Positions 59,804-64,000 of a stretch of DNA of 64,000 bases are shown here, in pieces. The translations under genes were made by a program, and so were the position numbers. This stretch comes from an uncultured Planctomycetales bacterium. GTDB taxonomy: Bacteria > Planctomycetota > Planctomycetia > Isosphaerales > Isosphaeraceae. Position 1 is the first letter of the stretch; every line of letters begins with the position of its first letter. A model generated the notes under the pieces. The model saw nothing but the letters and a program-made list of their open reading frames with translations, had not been told where the DNA came from and ran no database searches. The stretch lies in assembly GCA_903926465.1 (NCBI GenBank), contig CAIYJE010000067.1, positions 1-64,000 on the forward strand, given 5' to 3'.

Positions 59804-62047
59804 GTGAAAAATCTCAGTCTTGCACGGAAGATGCTGTTACTGACTCTGATCCTGATTACCACCACCTTGCTTGTGGCGTATGTGGCCTGGAATCGGCTCT
59901 CAATCGTCAATGGGCAGGTTCAGCATCTGGTGAATCGGACGATTGCGAAGCGGGACCTGCTCTCAACCTTTCATGTCAAGTTTCTGGCAACCATCCGGGC
60001 GCAAAAAAATTCGATCCTGAACACTGAAGATGAGGCGGCCAAGTCATTTGCTGCGCTCTCTCGAACCCTGATGGGGGAAGCCCGAAAATCTTTGGACCAA
60101 CTGAAGGACCTCACCACGGAAGACCGAGTTGAGGGGCAGGGGACCACAATGGACGCACTCTCCAAGGCCTACGATAATTTTGCGAAGGTCAATACTGAGA
60201 CGCTTGAATTATCGGTACAGAATTCCAATATCAAATCCAAGAAAATTCTGGAAAGTGATGTTGCGCGTCAGGTCAAGATTTTGTCCGAGTATTTCCAGAG
60301 ATGGCTCGATGAAGTTTTGAGCATGAATGATGCTACGCCAGAAAGGTCTGAGCGTCTCAAATCTCTCTATGCCATTAACTCTGCTCTGCTCGATCTGTAT
60401 CCGGAAACGATGAAACATATTGAATCTTCCAGCAAAGAGCAGATGGACGCTCAGGAGCAGAAAATTGCCGTGCTTCAGACGAGCATTCAGAATGGAATTC
60501 CGATTGCGTCTGGGGGCAATCTCACAAGTCTGATCGCCCCCAATGCCGCGCTCAGTGAAATTAAATCTGCCTATTCAAACATCATTCGGCTGTCCAGACT
60601 GGATACCACCAATCGCAGCATTGGACTCTCGTTGAACGAATCCAAGATTGCCGGTGATGAAACGGTTAACGAGATCCAGGCCTTGGATAAGCTTCTCATC
60701 ACTGAAGGAACCGCTGGTCGTGATCTGAGTGAAGCGACCTACCATAACGCGTTGTGGTGGATTGGAGCTTCAACTCTTGGCGGTCTTGCTTTGGGAGGGT
60801 TGCTGGCCACGCTGGTTACCCGCTCGATTACAGGCCCGATCACCCAGGTTTGTCGCTTGTCGCAATCCATGGCAAACGGCGATCTGCGTGAACGGATCCA
60901 CCTGGAGAGTGAAGATGAGGTTGGTCAGCTTTCGGAGGCCACCAATAGCCTTGCGGATTCGCTCACCAAGATTGTGTCTCAAATTCAGAAGGTGTCAGCG
61001 AGCCTGGGCGGATCGGCTGGCGATCTGACGGGTGTTTCCAATCAGTTGATCTCGCAAAGTTCGATCGCTTCCTCCAAGGCCACCAACGTGGCGTCCGCTT
61101 CCGAAGAGCTGTCAACCAATATCAGCACTATGGCCGCGGCGGCTGAAGAGATGAGCGTGAACGTGGCCTCGATCAGTTCCGCCAGCGAAGAGATGAGTAT
61201 CAACGTTGGGACAATTTCGTCGGCGGCTGAACAAACCTCCACCAACGTCAGTGTGGTGTCCGGGGCCGTCGAAGAAATTTCGAGTTCTTTTGCAGACGTT
61301 CTCAAGGACGTGCGGGAAGGGTCGAATGTTGCTGGAGACGCCAGCCGGATGGCAGACTCGGCGACCGAGACAATTCAGTTGCTAAACCGATCTGGTGCCG
61401 AGATCAGCAAGGTGACTGAGACGATCAAGATGATTGCCCTTCAGACGAACCTGCTGGCCTTGAACGCCACCATTGAGGCGACATCCGCGGGCGAGGCGGG
61501 TAAAGGGTTTGCGGTGGTGGCTCATGAAATCAAGGAGCTGGCCAACCAGTCGGCCAAGGCGGCCGAAGATATCGCGCGGAAGATTGAGGGGGTTCAGAAC
61601 AATACGCGACAAGCGGTTGATGTGATCCAGAATGTTTCTCAGATTATCAAAGACATCAACGCCTCTTCCGTACGAATTTCGACGTCGGTCGAAAAACAGA
61701 CGCGTGCCGCGAGTATGATTTCTCAGAATGTGGGTGAAGCGAACAAGGGGGTTGGTGATATCGCTCGCTCAATTGCGGAGGTGGCCAAGGCGGCTGGAGA
61801 CATGTCCAGGAACGTTGCCGAGGCTGCCCATGGGGCAACCAATGTTTCTCGAAACGTTGCGGAAGCGGCCAAGGCAGCCGGTGCGATCTCATCAGACATT
61901 CACGGTGTGAGCGATGCATCACGAGCCACCAATTCTTCGGCATCCATGGTGAATGAATCGGCAGAGCAACTGGACCAGATTGGCAAGGAGTTACGGCAAC
62001 TGGTCAGTCGCTTCAAGCTGAGCACTGAAGTTGCTACGAACGCATGA
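59804..62047 (+). CDS. methyl-accepting chemotaxis protein
   Basis: The protein has 747 residues and begins at a GTG with GGAG nine bases upstream. The first membrane helix is at about 10-28 ([19 protein letters not shown]). A four-helix-bundle sensor (about 35-310) is followed by the second helix ([21 protein letters not shown]), HAMP, and a long signalling coiled coil with the hairpin tip around [33 protein letters not shown]. The domain contains unusual internal repeats: ASEEL(S)x[29 protein letters not shown]. It senses an unknown signal in the periplasm. The last 4 bp overlap cheB. Confidence 0.93.
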   Translation: MKNLSLARKMLLLTLILITTTLLVAYVAWNRLSIVNGQVQHLVNRTIAKRDLLSTFHVKFLATIRAQKNSILNTEDEAAKSFAALSRTLMGEARKSLDQLKDLTTEDRVEGQGTTMDALSKAYDNFAKVNTETLELSVQNSNIKSKKILESDVARQVKILSEYFQRWLDEVLSMNDATPERSERLKSLYAINSALLDLYPETMKHIESSSKEQMDAQEQKIAVLQTSIQNGIPIASGGNLTSLIAPNAALSEIKSAYSNIIRLSRLDTTNRSIGLSLNESKIAGDETVNEIQALDKLLITEGTAGRDLSEATYHNALWWIGASTLGGLALGGLLATLVTRSITGPITQVCRLSQSMANGDLRERIHLESEDEVGQLSEATNSLADSLTKIVSQIQKVSASLGGSAGDLTGVSNQLISQSSIASSKATNVASASEELSTNISTMAAAAEEMSVNVASISSASEEMSINVGTISSAAEQTSTNVSVVSGAVEEISSSFADVLKDVREGSNVAGDASRMADSATETIQLLNRSGAEISKVTETIKMIALQTNLLALNATIEATSAGEAGKGFAVVAHEIKELANQSAKAAEDIARKIEGVQNNTRQAVDVIQNVSQIIKDINASSVRISTSVEKQTRAASMISQNVGEANKGVGDIARSIAEVAKAAGDMSRNVAEAAHGATNVSRNVAEAAKAAGAISSDIHGVSDASRATNSSASMVNESAEQLDQIGKELRQLVSRFKLSTEVATNA

Positions 62048-63141
62048 GTGCTGAACCACCTCTGCGACTTCTGATTGTGGATGACTCTCGGATCTTCCGA
62101 GCGGCGATGCAAGACGCGCTCGAAGGTCGAACCGATATTCGTGTGGTGGGATCGGTCTGGAGTGGTGAGAAGGCGGTGGAGTTCATCCGGGAATCGCCGC
62201 CTGACCTGGTGACCTTGGATATCAACATGCCTGGCCAAGGGGGCTTGGAGACACTCAGTCAGATCCAGGAGATCAATCAGAGTCGGACCGGGATGCCACC
62301 TATTGGCGTGCTGCTTGTGAGTGCGCTGACATCGCGTGGAGCCGCCACCACTGTTGAAGGGCTTCAGCGGGGTGCGTTTGATTTCATTCTTAAGCCTGAT
62401 GGGCCAGATGAAAAGGAAAATCAGACCCAGTTGCAACAACTGCTACTGGAGAAGATCAACCTGTTTTCGCAACGGTTGAAGGTCGGGCAGGCTACGTCCT
62501 CTTCGCGTACGGCTCCGCCGGTTGTCTGCGCTACACCGTCTCGTTCTGGTCGATACAGCGTGGTTGCCATTGGCTCTTCCACCGGTGGACCAGAGGCCCT
62601 TGCGCGGATTTTGCCAGAGATTACCCGGCAATCCAAGTGTCCCATCTTCGTCGTCCAGCATCTTCCACCTGGAATGACCGGTTACTTTGCCGAGAGTCTG
62701 GCCCGCAAGTGTGATTTTCGGGTTGTCGAGGCCCAAGACGGTCTCGTTGTGGAAAACAGTACCATCTATGTTGCGCCTGGAGGCCACCACATGGTGCTTC
62801 GCAAGCAAGATGGTCGGGTAGTGATTGGGCTGAATGATCTGCCGCCGGAGAACGGGTGTCGGCCGTCTGTGGATGTGTTCTTTCGATCTATTGCTTCAAT
62901 CTATCCCCATGCGGTAGTTGCGGTTGTCTTGACGGGCATGGGCACAGACGGAGCGAAAGGTTTGATGCCTCTCAAACGCAATGGTGCGTATGTGATTGCT
63001 CAAGATGAGGCAACGAGCGTGGTATGGGGCATGCCTGGTGCCGCGGCGGCCACCAACCAGGTTGATGAGATTTTGCCCATCGGCCGGATTGGCACTACCG
63101 TTGCGAAGTTGCTTGCAACCAGGGCTAAACCATGCAGTTAA
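62044..63141 (+). CDS. cheB: CheB protein-glutamate methylesterase
   Basis: The protein has 365 residues. The receiver has the D13/D14 pair and acceptor D59 ([10 protein letters not shown]), and K117 in FILKPDG. The esterase domain has the catalytic triad S179 (IGSSTGGP), H206 (VVQHLPPGM) and D302 ([10 protein letters not shown]). It removes methyl groups from receptor glutamates and is activated by CheA phosphorylation. The ATGA overlap with the MCP gene and the 10-bp overlap with cheR show translational coupling. Confidence 0.95.
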   Translation: MSAEPPLRLLIVDDSRIFRAAMQDALEGRTDIRVVGSVWSGEKAVEFIRESPPDLVTLDINMPGQGGLETLSQIQEINQSRTGMPPIGVLLVSALTSRGAATTVEGLQRGAFDFILKPDGPDEKENQTQLQQLLLEKINLFSQRLKVGQATSSSRTAPPVVCATPSRSGRYSVVAIGSSTGGPEALARILPEITRQSKCPIFVVQHLPPGMTGYFAESLARKCDFRVVEAQDGLVVENSTIYVAPGGHHMVLRKQDGRVVIGLNDLPPENGCRPSVDVFFRSIASIYPHAVVAVVLTGMGTDGAKGLMPLKRNGAYVIAQDEATSVVWGMPGAAAATNQVDEILPIGRIGTTVAKLLATRAKPCS

Positions 63142-63989
63142 GCCACGACGCGTTCCTGGCCATCTGTCGCATTGTCCATGACTTATGTGGCATCGTGATT
63201 GCTGCGGATAAGCAGTATCTCATCAAGTCGAGACTTGAACCGGTACTGCACAAGAATCATCTGCCGTCTTATGAGGCGTTAGTTGAACGGCTCAAACTGC
63301 CAAATTCGTTAACGATTCAGGATCAAATTGTTGAGGCGATCACGACCAAGGAAACTTCTTTCAACCGAGACAGTCATCCGTTCGAGGAGTTGAAACGCTC
63401 GATTCTTCCGGAACTCGCGGCCCGACTCTTTGAGCGTAAGATGAGCACGGGGCTGGCCTACCCCCGGTGTCGCATCTGGTGTGCGGCCGTGGCCACCGGT
63501 CAGGAAGCGTATAGCCTGGCCATGACGATCTCGGATTTTGTGGCGGCTCGGCCTATGGGTGGCCTTTCGATTGATGATTTCCCGATTCTGGCCACCGACA
63601 TCTCTCAGCAGGCGCTGGCGGTGGCGCGTGATGGGCAATACACCGCCGCCGAGCTTGGGCGGGGCATAGGCGCAGAGCAACGAGAGAAGTACCTGAAGCC
63701 CAAGGATGGAGCCTGGGTGATCCAGCCGGCCATTCGCCGGATGGTTGAATTCCGCCGGATCAATCTGGTTCACCCGCTGCCGGACCTTGGCACGTTTGAT
63801 CTGATTCTTTGTCGAAATATTCTGATTTATTTCGACGAGACCTTACGCCGTCGGCTCTGCCAGAACTTTTATTCCGCGCTGAATCCCAAAGGATTGCTCA
63901 TGATTGGGGCGGCGGAAAGCCTCTATGGCGTGAGCGATGCCTTCAAACTTGAGCATTTTGGCCGCACCGTTGTCTACCGCAAGCCGTGA
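63132..63989 (+). CDS. cheR: CheR protein-glutamate methyltransferase
   Basis: The protein has 285 residues. An N-terminal helical domain (about 1-75) is followed by the SAM-binding fold with RIWCAAVATGQEAYSLAMTISD (motif I region), ILATDISQQALAVARDGQY, and FDLILCRNILIYFDETLRRRLC, all diagnostic for CheR, then AAESLYG. It methylates receptor glutamates. It overlaps cheB by 10 bp and is the last gene in the window, with 11 bp beyond its stop. Confidence 0.95.
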   Translation: MQLSHDAFLAICRIVHDLCGIVIAADKQYLIKSRLEPVLHKNHLPSYEALVERLKLPNSLTIQDQIVEAITTKETSFNRDSHPFEELKRSILPELAARLFERKMSTGLAYPRCRIWCAAVATGQEAYSLAMTISDFVAARPMGGLSIDDFPILATDISQQALAVARDGQYTAAELGRGIGAEQREKYLKPKDGAWVIQPAIRRMVEFRRINLVHPLPDLGTFDLILCRNILIYFDETLRRRLCQNFYSALNPKGLLMIGAAESLYGVSDAFKLEHFGRTVVYRKP

Positions 63990-64000
63990 TTCCTGGGGCG

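Noticed and set aside
1-64000. CRISPR arrays, rRNA genes, prophage or integron signatures
   Set aside because: No regularly spaced identical repeats, no rRNA-like sequence, and no integrase, capsid or att-like arrangement was seen. The only mobile element is the IS630-like tip at position 1.

Overview
The window reads as a chromosomal segment of a planctomycete, most likely an Isosphaeraceae-type bacterium (inference). Three things point this way. There is a Pirellula/Verrucomicrobium-type haem-binding CxxCH protein carrying HEAT repeats. Two secreted proteins carry the planctomycetal N-terminal sorting motif of the LExLE-R-LLSA kind. Housekeeping genes are scattered in short operons, with many large secreted proteins rich in Gly, Pro or Thr. 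The sequence is moderately GC-rich, coding is dense on both strands, and one tRNA gene (Val, TAC) is present.

Layout. 1-5.1 kb (minus strand): the 5' tip of an IS630-like transposase, a cupin, a GH43 arabinanase-like hydrolase, a PLP threonine/serine dehydratase, a two-domain NIPSNAP protein and an HtrA-type protease. 5.4-17.2 kb (plus): a GT2 glycosyltransferase, the haem-binding HEAT protein, an unrecognised winged-helix-like protein, a Spinster-like MFS transporter, malate dehydrogenase, a CARDB surface protein, and an esterase-fold protein that has lost its catalytic serine. 17.5-26.2 kb: a receiver/PP2C phosphatase, an RDD membrane protein, a metallophosphoesterase, rsgA, a large unknown secreted protein, a double-ACT protein and trmL. 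26.7-38.1 kb: a Gly/Met-repeat secreted protein, a small lipoprotein, rpsA, a sigma-70 factor, polX, a DUF2203-cmk-plsC operon, another lipoprotein and tRNA-Val. 38.4-46.7 kb: a Tat-exported aldo/keto reductase, a FlgI-like/HEAT chimera, an HTH-receiver regulator, a GT39-like glycosyltransferase, moaC and a polyprenyl diphosphate synthase. 47.1-54.2 kb (minus): one 2,369-residue protein joining a multicopper oxidase to an RTX-like repeat region. 55.3-64 kb (plus): a chemosensory operon (Hpt-STAS protein, hybrid CheA, CheW, MCP, CheB, CheR) with no flagellar genes beside it.

How the parts work together. The chemosensory genes are tightly packed or overlapping and form a complete receptor-kinase-adaptation module. 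Its output is unclear, because no stand-alone CheY or motility gene is in view. DUF2203-cmk-plsC is a probable operon behind a good sigma-70-like promoter with a palindrome just downstream. Strong intrinsic terminators follow mdh, the esterase-like gene, the Gly/Met-repeat gene, rpsA, the sigma factor and the NIPSNAP gene. The points most worth a second look are the oxidase/repeat giant, the FlgI-HEAT chimera, the transposase leader hairpin that hides its own start site, the pseudo-esterase, and a run of hairpins between rpsA and the sigma gene. All family assignments come from reading motifs by eye; no database search was run.
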